DNA of 64,000 nt, taken from contig JAVKTT010000004.1 in NCBI GenBank assembly GCA_031460505.1, forward strand, positions 217,388-281,387, in the 5' to 3' direction. Below the pieces are notes generated by a model. It searched no databases. It was not told the origin of the DNA and saw only the letters and a program-made list of their open reading frames with translations. Source of the DNA: JAAYTL01 sp031460505 (GTDB taxonomy: Bacteria > Bacillota > Clostridia > Tissierellales > Tissierellaceae). The position numbers and the translations under genes are program-made. Positions 8,675 through 16,745 of the stretch are shown here, piece by piece (the stretch's first letter is position 1; every line of letters starts with the position of its first letter).

Positions 8675-9371
8675 TGTCGAACACCTCACTTGCTAGAAAT
8701 ACTGGGCCATCTTTGCAGGTAAGTTTATTGCCATCTTTAGTCTTACATGTGCAAACATAGCAAATCCCAGTTCCACAACCCATTCTTCTTTCTAAAGAAG
8801 CATAGACAGTGGCTTTTTTACCTTTAGATCCAGTATATACATCCTTCATTAGAGAATCAGGTCCACAAGTAAATATATAGTCATAATTATCTGCATCTAC
8901 TAGGCTTACTACTCTTTGGTTTGTTTTTAATGTTAGATTATCTGAAACCTCAGTAAGTTCATCTCTTAATATTTCTACACCTCTTAGACTAAAGAACATA
9001 TCTATTTCAGTGTCCTTATCCTTTGATAGTTGCTTAGCTGCATAGTATAATGGAGCGATTCCTACTCCTCCACCTACCATTGCTATTTTACCTTTTACCT
9101 CTGGAAAACTACTACCATATGGTCCTAAGCATGTTATTTCTTCACCTGGCTTAAGAGTTGCCATTATCTCAGTTCCTTTACCAATGACCTTGTATAAGAA
9201 AGTCAAAGTTGATTCATCTCTATCGAAAATGCTTAAAGGTCTAGATAATAGTGGATCATTCTCCCAAGCTCTAAGCATGCAAAATTGTCCCATCTTTGCA
9301 TCATTTTCTTGTTCTATTTTCATCAAATAATACTCATCTGTCAGTTTCTTGTTGTAAATTATGTTTGCCAT
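8667..9371 (-). CDS. pyrK: Dihydroorotate dehydrogenase B electron-transfer subunit
   Basis: 234 residues. N-terminal FAD-binding barrel with RPLSIFD, then an NAD-binding part with MVGGGVGIAPLYYAA, then a C-terminal 2Fe-2S site in GCGTGICYVCTCKT plus a later Cys in LTCKDGPVF. PyrK passes electrons between NAD(H) and the PyrD FMN. The ATG at 9371 has AGGGGGT upstream; the longer open frame reaching 9482 lies inside the symporter gene and is not needed. It is two bases after the symporter stop and overlaps pyrD, so all three are one transcript. Confidence 0.92.
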   Translation of the reverse strand: MANIIYNKKLTDEYYLMKIEQENDAKMGQFCMLRAWENDPLLSRPLSIFDRDESTLTFLYKVIGKGTEIMATLKPGEEITCLGPYGSSFPEVKGKIAMVGGGVGIAPLYYAAKQLSKDKDTEIDMFFSLRGVEILRDELTEVSDNLTLKTNQRVVSLVDADNYDYIFTCGPDSLMKDVYTGSKGKKATVYASLERRMGCGTGICYVCTCKTKDGNKLTCKDGPVFLASEVFDIE

Positions 9372-9373
9372 TT

Positions 9374-10846
9374 TTACCCCCTCGCATTTGAGAAGAATTT
9401 TTCTTCTACTGCTGTATTGTCTTTTGATTTTAATGCTAATGATACAACTACCATAATTATAATATTTAAGAAGAATGCCCACATAAATCCTGGATAACCA
9501 AGTGGACTTACTTGTAATATTCTCATTGCAAATAGTACTACTATACCTACTGTCATGCCAAGTGCAGCGCCTTCTTTTCTAGCATCTTTCCAATATAGTC
9601 CAAGAATGAATGCAGGTGCTAACTGTGCAAGCCCTGTATATGCTACGTCTTGTACTACTTGAACTAAAGTTGCTGGTGGTTTTAGTGCGATTAATCCAGC
9701 CAAAATAGCTAAAACCAATACTATTACCCTTGAAATCAACATATTTTTGGAATCAGACACCTTATCCTTCTTATTTAGTAAAACTAGATCTTGAGAAGTT
9801 ATCTGTGATGATACTAATAACATGGAGTTTATAGTAGACATACCTGCTGACATAGCTGCTGCCATTATCAATGCCGCTACTAGCCAATTAGAGTATGTTT
9901 TCATCATTGTTGGTAGTACATTATCAGCCGCACCAAAATCTCCTAATAGTTGATGTCCAGCTAGACCAATAAACAATGTTGAAAATCCAAATATAAGTAC
10001 TTGTGATACTGGTATACTTATTGCAGATCTAGCAAGTGCTTTTTCATCTTTTGCCATAAGAGATCTAGACCAAATATGAGGACAGAACCATATTCCAAAA
10101 GGTAGAACCAAGAATTGCATTATCCAATATTTATTAGTATACATTCCCTTTGCTCCAGGTCTTGAAAGCAGTTCTGGAGTTTCTTTAATAGCTGTTTCAA
10201 ATAGTTTTACTATACCACCTGCAGGTGCAATAGCTATATATGCTGCTATAACTATACCCCCCATTAAAACTACAGCTTGGATTGCATCTAATAATACAAC
10301 TCCTCCTGCACCACCTATAAGAACATATAGAATAGAGAATACTACTGTAAATAAAATTGCCGCTTCATAGGAGACTAAATCACCTGTAATAACTTGTAGC
10401 GCCCTAGCATTTCCAACATATTGCATAGCTAAGAATACCATTGTCATAAGAACTGAGATGATTGATGCTAACACTTTAATGTAATCAGAACCATATCTAT
10501 CTCTAAAATAATCCCCAATAGACATATAGTTATACTTATTAGCCAATAATCTTATTTTATTACCAAAATAGATAACCATCATAGCGACCCAAACTTGGCT
10601 AAGTACTAAAACTATGTAGGATATCCCATGAGTATAATACATGCCTGGTGCTCCTAAAAATGCGAATGTACTTTGCATTGCAGCAATCATAGTAAGAGGT
10701 AGTAATACAGAATTAACTCCCCTATTTGCTAAGAAGAAACTAGTAGCATTATCAGATTTAGATTTTCTACTATTTCTAACTGTAATAAATAACATCATAC
10801 CCATATAAGCTAATATTATAAGTAAACTTAACATATCTGTGCTCAT
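9374..10846 (-). CDS. Sodium:solute symporter (SSS family), candidate orotate importer
   Basis: 490 residues, about 13 predicted membrane helices of the SSS/PanF type. Recognisable stretches are QSTFAFLGAPGMYYTHG, the GDYFRDRYGS region after helix 3, and AAAMSAGMSTINSMLLVSSQI (sodium-site helix 8). Its start overlaps the DUF3311 stop by one base. The family moves pantothenate, proline, sugars or carboxylates with sodium. Lying between dihydroorotase and PyrK/PyrD genes, the likely substrate is orotate or a related ureide (inference from context only). I know of no SSS member proven to carry orotate. Confidence 0.85.
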   Translation of the reverse strand: MSTDMLSLLIILAYMGMMLFITVRNSRKSKSDNATSFFLANRGVNSVLLPLTMIAAMQSTFAFLGAPGMYYTHGISYIVLVLSQVWVAMMVIYFGNKIRLLANKYNYMSIGDYFRDRYGSDYIKVLASIISVLMTMVFLAMQYVGNARALQVITGDLVSYEAAILFTVVFSILYVLIGGAGGVVLLDAIQAVVLMGGIVIAAYIAIAPAGGIVKLFETAIKETPELLSRPGAKGMYTNKYWIMQFLVLPFGIWFCPHIWSRSLMAKDEKALARSAISIPVSQVLIFGFSTLFIGLAGHQLLGDFGAADNVLPTMMKTYSNWLVAALIMAAAMSAGMSTINSMLLVSSQITSQDLVLLNKKDKVSDSKNMLISRVIVLVLAILAGLIALKPPATLVQVVQDVAYTGLAQLAPAFILGLYWKDARKEGAALGMTVGIVVLFAMRILQVSPLGYPGFMWAFFLNIIIMVVVSLALKSKDNTAVEEKFFSNARG

Positions 10847-11055
10847 TATTTGTCCTCCTCCTTAGCGTTTTTAACAAAAGAATTAGCTACCCAAAGTACA
10901 AAGATTAAATTTATTCCCATTAATACCCACCAATATAAAAGTGGTAATGGTAGCCACCCAAATATATATGGCTCAGGAGTAGCGGTAAACGAAAAAGGTA
11001 TCATTCCTAATAATAATAGTACTGCAAAAATAGACAGAATAAGCTTATGATTCAT
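10846..11055 (-). CDS. DUF3311 small membrane protein, symporter partner
   Basis: 69 residues with two hydrophobic helices (LILSIFAVLLLLGMIPF and LPLLYWWVLMGINLIFVLWVANSF), matching DUF3311. Members are routinely encoded just upstream of SSS-family symporters, as here with a one-base overlap, and are thought to be accessory subunits. The charged tail KNAKEEDK is cytoplasmic by the positive-inside rule only weakly. Function inferred from genomic pairing. Confidence 0.8.
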   Translation of the reverse strand: MNHKLILSIFAVLLLLGMIPFSFTATPEPYIFGWLPLPLLYWWVLMGINLIFVLWVANSFVKNAKEEDK

Positions 11056-11068
11056 TAATAAACACCAC

Positions 11069-12334
11069 CTATTTTAAATTTTTATAAACCATATTACCTT
11101 TACAAATTGTGTACTTAATCTTACCACATAATGTTTCTCCTATAAATGGAGAATTTGATGATTTTGATTTGAACTCTTCCACAACATAAGATTCTTCTTC
11201 ACTAAATATAACAATATCAGCATTTGAGCCAATGCTTAGTGTTCCACAGTCTAAATTATAAAGTTTTGCAGGGTTTATTGTCATCTTTTTAAGTAATTCT
11301 AGTAATGTTAAATGATTCTTTTTAACTAAATTTGTTATGCCAAGTGATAGAGCAGTTTCAAGTCCTATTATTCCACTAGGAGTCTTTGTCAGCTCTCCAC
11401 TCTTTTCTTCTGTACTATGTGGTGCATGGTCAGTAGCTATGATTTCAATTGTACCATCCTTTAAACCTTCAATAAGCCTCATTCTATCATTCTCAGTTCG
11501 AAGTGGTGGATTCATCTTTGCCAATGCTCCATGTTCAAGGACTGCTTCTTCAGTTATTGAAAAATGATGTGGAGTAACCTCTGCATATACATTAGCTCCT
11601 AAACCTTTAGCAAGTCTAACCATGTCCACAGCATTTCCAGAACTTATATGCTGTATATCAATTGTAGCGCCTGTATATAAAGCAATCATGGAGTCTCTAG
11701 CAACCATTACATCTTCAGATACATTAGTAGCGCCTTGTATACCTAACTTTTTGGATATTGCTCCTTCGTTAATCCCAGCTATTCCTATAAAACTTGGATC
11801 TTCCTCATGAAAACTCAATGGTACATTTAACTGCTTTGCCTTTTTCATAGCTTCAAAGATTAATTTCCCATTATTTATTGGTATACCATCATCTGTAAAT
11901 CCTATTGCACCTAAGTTATGAAGTTTTTCCATATCAACTAATTCTTCGCCTTTAAAACCTTTAGTTAAAGCTGCTACTGTATGAACGTTAATCTTTGATT
12001 CTTTAGCTTTCTCCATAACATATTTTAGTGTTTCTTCATTGTCAATTATTGGATTTGTATTAGCCATGGCAACCACAGTAGTAAATCCACCTGCTGCTGC
12101 TGATTCAGAACCTGATATAATGTCTTCTTTATAAGTAAAACCTGGGTCTCTAAAATGTACATGAATATCTACTAAACCTGGTGCTACTACCAGTCCTTTA
12201 GCATCAATTATTTCTGTATCTCCTAAGTTGTCAAAATGCCCTATGTCCGAAATCTTTCCATCTTCAATTTTAATATCGATTATTTTGTCTAAACCAGTGC
12301 TTGGGTCTATTACTCTACCATTTTTTATAATCAT
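11069..12334 (-). CDS. pyrC: Dihydroorotase (class I)
   Basis: 421 residues, amidohydrolase fold. Zinc ligands H58 and H60 are in DIHVHFRDPG, the bridging Asp lies in GFTDDGIP (147-152), and TDHAPHS carries the catalytic Asp near residue 300. The R-D-P-G and E-D-I segments after HxH are typical of Bacillus/Clostridium dihydroorotases rather than hydantoinases or allantoinases, though the latter cannot be fully excluded. The ATG follows the carbamoylase TAG with no gap, and its RBS AAGGAGGG lies inside that gene. It interconverts carbamoyl-aspartate and dihydroorotate; here hydrolysis of dihydroorotate fits the neighbours. No pyrB, pyrE or pyrF is adjacent. Confidence 0.88.
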   Translation of the reverse strand: MIIKNGRVIDPSTGLDKIIDIKIEDGKISDIGHFDNLGDTEIIDAKGLVVAPGLVDIHVHFRDPGFTYKEDIISGSESAAAGGFTTVVAMANTNPIIDNEETLKYVMEKAKESKINVHTVAALTKGFKGEELVDMEKLHNLGAIGFTDDGIPINNGKLIFEAMKKAKQLNVPLSFHEEDPSFIGIAGINEGAISKKLGIQGATNVSEDVMVARDSMIALYTGATIDIQHISSGNAVDMVRLAKGLGANVYAEVTPHHFSITEEAVLEHGALAKMNPPLRTENDRMRLIEGLKDGTIEIIATDHAPHSTEEKSGELTKTPSGIIGLETALSLGITNLVKKNHLTLLELLKKMTINPAKLYNLDCGTLSIGSNADIVIFSEEESYVVEEFKSKSSNSPFIGETLCGKIKYTICKGNMVYKNLK

Positions 12335-13543
12335 CTAATTCCCTCCTTTCAAATATTGAAATATTATACTTGCACCTAATGCTGCATCTTTAATACTTGC
12401 GTCCTCTTTAGGATTGTGGCTTATACCCCCTTTACATGGCACGAATATCATTGCTGTTTTAGTTAATTTAGCAAACTTCATTGCATCATGTCCTGCTCCA
12501 CTAGGCATTACTTTATGATTAATATCTAGATTTGTGGCAATTTTTATAAGTTCAGCTATCAGTTCATTATTCAATTGAACTGCTGAAGATGATGATAAAT
12601 ACTCCATTTCGTATGCTAGATTCCTTTTTTTACAAACTTCATCAATCATTTCATAAATAGCTAATCTTATTTTTTCAATATTGTCATTGTCTCCATCTCT
12701 TATATCTACTGAGAATTCAACTTCTCCTGGTATGACATTTAGTGAATTTGGGTGATTTTCTATAACTCCTACTGTGGTAACTGCAGTACCACTAAAATCT
12801 TCCTGACCAATTTTCTCAATTCCTAATATTATATCTGCGGCTCCACATAATGCATCCTGCCTAATGTTCATAGGTGTTGCTCCAGAGTGTTCAGCCAAAC
12901 CTTTAATATTTACTTTAAATCTTGTGTTTCCAGCTATTGTAGAAACAATCCCTATAGGTAAGTTTTCACTTTCTAATATCCTTCCTTGTTCTATATGAAG
13001 CTCTAAGTAAGCTTTTATCCCTTGAATAACTTCAGGAGTTTGATCGTATCCTCTTTCTTTAAAAATATCCATTAAAGATTTACCATCTCTAGATTTTAAA
13101 ACTTCAAAGTCACTTGGATTATATTCACCTGTAATTAAACTGCTTCCAAGAGTTGCTTTCATAAAATTACTAGATTCTTCACATCTAAATGCAGCAACTT
13201 TTAATGGAATATTTAGGTTTTCTTCTTTAACTTTTTTAAGCAATAAAAGCCCTACTCCAACACCTAAGACTCCATCAAATCTTCCGCCGCTTATTACAGA
13301 ATCCAGGTGTGAACCTACTAAATAATATTCTTTATGATCACCATTACTTAAAAAAGTATTTCCTACTTGGTCTACTTCAATATTGTAACCTTCTTCTTTT
13401 CCTATACTCTTAAATTCATCATGCATTTCATCTTCCATTTCAGTATAGGCAAGTCTTGTAACTCCGCCATTTTTATCACTACCTATTGGATAAAACCTAT
13501 TCATAATTGTTTCTAAATAATTTATAGATGTTTCTAAATCCAC
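12335..13543 (-). CDS. M20 N-carbamoyl-amino-acid hydrolase, candidate ureidosuccinase
   Basis: 402 residues of the AllC/AmaB (hydantoinase/carbamoylase) branch of M20. Metal-site motifs: GSHLDSV (H79), GRFDGVLGV (D90), RCEESSNF (E123/E124), ELHIEQG (H183) and, near the end, GGISHNPKE; the dimerisation lid has GLAEHSGATPM. The family hydrolyses carbamoyl or ureido groups of allantoate, beta-ureidopropionate or N-carbamoyl amino acids. Next to dihydroorotase and dihydroorotate dehydrogenase, N-carbamoyl-L-aspartate to aspartate + CO2 + NH3 is the natural reading. Start GTG with GAGGTGG upstream. First gene of the six-gene operon. Confidence 0.85.
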   Translation of the reverse strand: MDLETSINYLETIMNRFYPIGSDKNGGVTRLAYTEMEDEMHDEFKSIGKEEGYNIEVDQVGNTFLSNGDHKEYYLVGSHLDSVISGGRFDGVLGVGVGLLLLKKVKEENLNIPLKVAAFRCEESSNFMKATLGSSLITGEYNPSDFEVLKSRDGKSLMDIFKERGYDQTPEVIQGIKAYLELHIEQGRILESENLPIGIVSTIAGNTRFKVNIKGLAEHSGATPMNIRQDALCGAADIILGIEKIGQEDFSGTAVTTVGVIENHPNSLNVIPGEVEFSVDIRDGDNDNIEKIRLAIYEMIDEVCKKRNLAYEMEYLSSSSAVQLNNELIAELIKIATNLDINHKVMPSGAGHDAMKFAKLTKTAMIFVPCKGGISHNPKEDASIKDAALGASIIFQYLKGGN

Positions 13544-13570
13544 TTTACCACCTCATAACTAGTTCTAATG

Positions 13571-13584
13571 TGAAAACATTTTCA
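13571..13584. promoter_or_regulatory. cre-like site (CcpA)
   Basis: TGAAAACATTTTCA is a near-perfect dyad matching the CcpA cre pattern TGWAANCGNTNWCA except for A in place of the central G. It lies 28 bases before the GTG of the carbamoylase and downstream of the proposed promoter, where a bound CcpA would block elongation. Confidence 0.45.
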
Positions 13585-13624
13585 AACTCATTTAATATAA
13601 TAGTATCATGTGCTAATTTAACTT

Positions 13625-13653
13625 AATATGTTCAGTAGTACAAAAATTGTCAG
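13625..13653 (-). promoter_or_regulatory. Proposed promoter of the orotate-type operon
   Basis: On the minus strand CTGACA (13653-13648), 17 bases, then CATATT (13630-13625). The -35 falls in the centre of the 28-bp palindrome. A second, weaker possibility is an A/T-rich -10 further downstream near 13600. Confidence 0.45.
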
Positions 13654-13665
13654 AAATTTTTGTAC
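13638..13665. promoter_or_regulatory. 28-bp perfect inverted repeat, candidate PucR operator
   Basis: GTACAAAAATT, six bases, AATTTTTGTAC: 11-bp arms without mismatch. It lies between the pucR terminator and the first catabolic gene and covers the proposed -35. It is placed as an operator would be; that PucR binds it is inference. Confidence 0.55.
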
Positions 13666-13698
13666 AAAAAAACACCCCTATTATTAACATAGAGGTGT
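13666..13698 (-). terminator. Terminator of the ltaE-CBS-pucR operon
   Basis: Minus-strand hairpin ACACCTCT / AGGGGTGT (one G-U pair) followed by a run of seven T. It separates pucR from the downstream catabolic operon, which therefore needs its own promoter. Confidence 0.8.
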
Positions 13699-13704
13699 GC
13701 TAAA

Positions 13705-14877
13705 TTACCAAGAATTCTTAGTAATCTTAGTATATATTAAAAATAAATATAATTTAAAATTATCCTCAAAAACGGAGGTGTCGTATCCTGTAATTTCCTT
13801 GATTTTCTTTAACCTATACCTTACTGTATTTTTATGAATGAACAGATCGTCAGCTGTTAAATTTACATCCATATTGTTTTCATAAAACGAATCTAAAGTC
13901 AGTATAAGGTCATCATCTAATTGATTATAAATTTCTTTAAAAACATCCTTACCACACGTCCTTAGAAATTTTTCTAAAGTGATGTAAATATTCATGTTAT
14001 CGTAATAATAAATGCTTGTTTTATTATTAATTATTGAACCTATTTTAAGAACCTCTATCGATTTAAAATACGAATCTTTCAAACCATCTAATCCTAATCC
14101 TATAGGCCCTACTCCTATATGAATATCACCCAAGATTTCTCTATTATTATTTTTATGAATAAGTTCTATTATCATAGACAAGTTGTTTTCTATATTTATA
14201 GCCTCACTAGAAAAGAACAATATTGATGACTTATCTCCCACAGTAACAACTGGGTTGTATGTAAATTTTAATAGAGTGTCACTTTGTTTTGCTATAGTTT
14301 TGGCAGTTTTTCTTAAAATATTGATTCTTTCATCTGTTACTTCATCTATCATACTCAATGTAATTACTAAAGAAGATGTATCTCTAATATTGAAACCTAA
14401 AAGATTACCCCGTGCAAATATCATTTCATTATCATTAATGTTATTAAAAATAATATCTTTCATGTATTTTTCGATAATAAAGTCTATATCTCTATTTTCA
14501 AAGATTTTATTTGTAGCATTGACTATAATTTCAATATAAGTGACATCAGTAGGAATCTTAACTAATACTAGTCCTCTTAAGTTTGCTCTTTCAATAACTG
14601 ACTTGTCTAGCTCTTTTACATATTGTCCAGTTTTCACAGCAAGGCAGGAGCAACGGTTATCTGCTAACTTATCAATTAGATTAACCTGTTCTTCAATATT
14701 ATCTTTACAAGCATAAAAACTAGTTATGACAAAATCATTACCTTTTAACCATCTTACAATATCTGGTACTTCCATAACTGTAACATAGGAAACTCTCTTA
14801 TTTAAACCATCCTTTCCACCAATAACAGATAATTTTCTTAAGGCTGGAATAGATAATATGTCTTCAACAGTAACCAT
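13705..14877 (-). CDS. PucR-family transcriptional regulator
   Basis: 390 residues. The N-terminal PucR domain (VTVEDILSIPALRKLSVIGGKDGLNKRVSYVTVMEVPDI) is followed by a GGDEF-like middle region and a C-terminal helix-turn-helix (LTADDLFIHKNTVRYRLKKIKEITG). PucR proteins control purine, pyrimidine or amine catabolism, usually as ligand-dependent activators. ATG 14877 has AGGAGAGG upstream; the longer frame to 14928 overlaps the CBS gene. Lying directly before the orotate-type operon it is the obvious candidate regulator. It is cotranscribed with the CBS gene (17-base gap). Confidence 0.88.
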   Translation of the reverse strand: MVTVEDILSIPALRKLSVIGGKDGLNKRVSYVTVMEVPDIVRWLKGNDFVITSFYACKDNIEEQVNLIDKLADNRCSCLAVKTGQYVKELDKSVIERANLRGLVLVKIPTDVTYIEIIVNATNKIFENRDIDFIIEKYMKDIIFNNINDNEMIFARGNLLGFNIRDTSSLVITLSMIDEVTDERINILRKTAKTIAKQSDTLLKFTYNPVVTVGDKSSILFFSSEAINIENNLSMIIELIHKNNNREILGDIHIGVGPIGLGLDGLKDSYFKSIEVLKIGSIINNKTSIYYYDNMNIYITLEKFLRTCGKDVFKEIYNQLDDDLILTLDSFYENNMDVNLTADDLFIHKNTVRYRLKKIKEITGYDTSVFEDNFKLYLFLIYTKITKNSW

Positions 14878-14894
14878 AATACCTCTCCTTAGTT

Positions 14895-15308
14895 TCAATT
14901 TCCATTCTCTATTAAGACCCTTGCACAATAATTGATTATATCACTTCTTTTAATTAAACCAATAAATATCCCATCATCATCTACTACAGGCACATAATTC
15001 TGTGTTTTAACTAAGTTTACTAAATCTATTATATTTGAATTAATTGATACAGTATTACTCTTTGTATGCCTCTTTACATCTCTTATCGACACCTTGCTAG
15101 TACCTTCAATTGTAAGTCCTGGAGTGTTTTTTAATTTCCACAGTAAATCCCCTTCAGTAATTGCTCCTACATATTTGCCTTCATTATCAATAAGAGGTAT
15201 AGCAGAGTATGTATGATACTCCATCTTTTCTAGTACCTGTCTCATTGTGGCATCTGTGTTAACATATACTATCTCACTTTTTGGTGTTAAGAAAAATGCA
15301 ATATTCAT
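14895..15308 (-). CDS. Tandem CBS domain protein
   Basis: 137 residues made of two CBS motifs: residues ~1-60 (VNTDATMRQVLEKMEYHTYSAIPLIDNEGKYVGAITEGDLL) and ~75-137 (ending FIGLIKRSDIINYCARVL). CBS pairs bind adenosine nucleotides or other ligands and act as energy or ligand sensors. RBS AAAGGGG precedes ATG 15308. It sits between the threonine aldolase and pucR, 20 and 17 bases away, so it may modulate one of them. Confidence 0.85.
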   Translation of the reverse strand: MNIAFFLTPKSEIVYVNTDATMRQVLEKMEYHTYSAIPLIDNEGKYVGAITEGDLLWKLKNTPGLTIEGTSKVSIRDVKRHTKSNTVSINSNIIDLVNLVKTQNYVPVVDDDGIFIGLIKRSDIINYCARVLIENGN

Positions 15309-15328
15309 CTTTATCCCCTTTACCTATA

Positions 15329-16354
15329 TTAAGCATTCTTATTAAAAAATTCAACCAATGCGTCTACACTTTCTTGAGTTGTTGCCCATGATGTAACAAA
15401 TCTAATTGCAGAATGTCTGTCATCTATCTCTTCTTGAATATTAAAACTAAAATTCTTAGAAAGTTCTTTTATCACATCATTATTTAATATAGGAAAAACT
15501 TGATTAGAACAAGGTTCTGCAAGGAAAGAAATATTATGTTTTTTTAGGACTTCTATAATTTGCTCAGCCATGTTATTTGCATATTCACCTAATTCAAAGA
15601 ATAGATTATCCTTAAATAATGCTTCGAATTGCATACCTAAAACAAAACCCTTTGCTAGCATAGCTCCTCTTTGTTTTAATAATTGTCTAAAGTCTTCCTT
15701 TAAATCCTCTCTAATTATTACTAATGCTTCACCAAATAAAGCTCCATTTTTTGTTCCACCAATATAGAATACATCTGTTAACTCAGCAATATCTTTTAAT
15801 GTTAAGTCATTGTTTTTACTTGCTAAAGCTGACCCTAGACGTGCACCATCTAAAAACAATATTAGACCATTTTCCTTACATAGTTCATGAATGGCAGTTA
15901 GCTCTGATTTTGTGTAAATAGTTCCTAGCTCTGTAGAATTTGATATATATACCATCTTTGGTTTTGGTGTAAATTCTTCGGAGTTTTGTTTAAGACAAAG
16001 TTTGATTCCTTCAGGAGTGAGTTTACCATCTTTGCCAGGTACACTGATTACTTTATGTCCCGTAGCTTCTATAGCTCCTGTTTCGTGGCCTGTAATATGT
16101 CCTGTATCTGCTGCTATTACAGCTTGATGTGGCCTTAAAAAGGATGACACAACTAAAAGATTAGTTATAGTTCCCCCTGGTATAAAATGTATATTTGCAT
16201 CATTATTTTGAATTAATTTTTTAATATATTCCTTCGCTCTATCACTATGAATATCGTTGCCATACCCTGAGTTCTGTTCAAGATTTGCTTCCATCATTAG
16301 ATCTAAAACCTTTGGATGTGCTCCTTCACTATAATCATTAGTAAAACTATACAT
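15329..16354 (-). CDS. Threonine aldolase family protein (PLP)
   Basis: 341 residues, fold type I PLP enzyme of the beta-eliminating lyase/threonine aldolase family. Visible are the N-terminal NDYSEGAHPKVLDLMMEAN, the FIPGGTITNLLV cofactor region, FLDGARLGSAL before the cofactor site and the PLP lysine in YIGGTKNGALFGEA. It cleaves L-threonine/allo-threonine to glycine and acetaldehyde. Start ATG with AGGGGGT. It heads an operon with the CBS and PucR genes; glycine would suit a Stickland-type fermenter. Confidence 0.88.
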   Translation of the reverse strand: MYSFTNDYSEGAHPKVLDLMMEANLEQNSGYGNDIHSDRAKEYIKKLIQNNDANIHFIPGGTITNLLVVSSFLRPHQAVIAADTGHITGHETGAIEATGHKVISVPGKDGKLTPEGIKLCLKQNSEEFTPKPKMVYISNSTELGTIYTKSELTAIHELCKENGLILFLDGARLGSALASKNNDLTLKDIAELTDVFYIGGTKNGALFGEALVIIREDLKEDFRQLLKQRGAMLAKGFVLGMQFEALFKDNLFFELGEYANNMAEQIIEVLKKHNISFLAEPCSNQVFPILNNDVIKELSKNFSFNIQEEIDDRHSAIRFVTSWATTQESVDALVEFFNKNA

Positions 16355-16486
16355 AAATCTACCCCCTACACGAAATTAATATTCTATTTTAATTCTATCA
16401 TAAAATAACATTAAAGGCATTATTAATAGATACTAAAACTATAATATAGTAATGATATTATAATATCCATAAATGGGGGATGTATA

Positions 16487-16726
16487 ATGAGTTTTTCTTT
16501 TATTAATAAAATGAAAACTAATTTATACAAGAAATTTTATAAAGATAAATATAAAAAAGCACCTTCTTTAAGTGAGTTAGAAAAATTAACAATCGACGAA
16601 GTAGAAAATGCTAGATCTAATTTTAAAAATTGCGATGAAGACACAATTGATCTTGCCATTTACGAGCTTATGGCTGCTGAAGAAAGATTGAATTTATTAA
16701 TCAAAGAAAGAAAAAAGAAGCAATAG
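16487..16726 (+). CDS. DUF2508 (YaaL-like) protein
   Basis: 79 residues, soluble and helical. The signature DEDTIDLAIYELMAAEERLNLLIKE near the C-terminus matches DUF2508, known from Bacillus YaaL near recR. Here it stands alone, divergent from the threonine aldolase. RBS GGGGGA upstream of the ATG. Function unknown. Confidence 0.75.
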   Translation: MSFSFINKMKTNLYKKFYKDKYKKAPSLSELEKLTIDEVENARSNFKNCDEDTIDLAIYELMAAEERLNLLIKERKKKQ

Positions 16727-16745
16727 GCTTGATCTATTGCTTCTT
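16715..16745. terminator. Bidirectional terminator between DUF2508 gene and lepB
   Basis: 12-bp stem AAGAAGCAATAG / CTATTGCTTCTT with a 7-base loop; the right arm contains the lepB stop. T-rich on both outer sides. Confidence 0.75.

Noticed and set aside
7772..12334. Reading pyrC, pyrK and pyrD as an ordinary de novo pyrimidine operon
   Set aside because: pyrB, pyrE, pyrF and carAB are missing, no PyrR attenuator is seen, and a carbamoylase, an importer and PucR are present. Not fully excluded; see the finding for the test.
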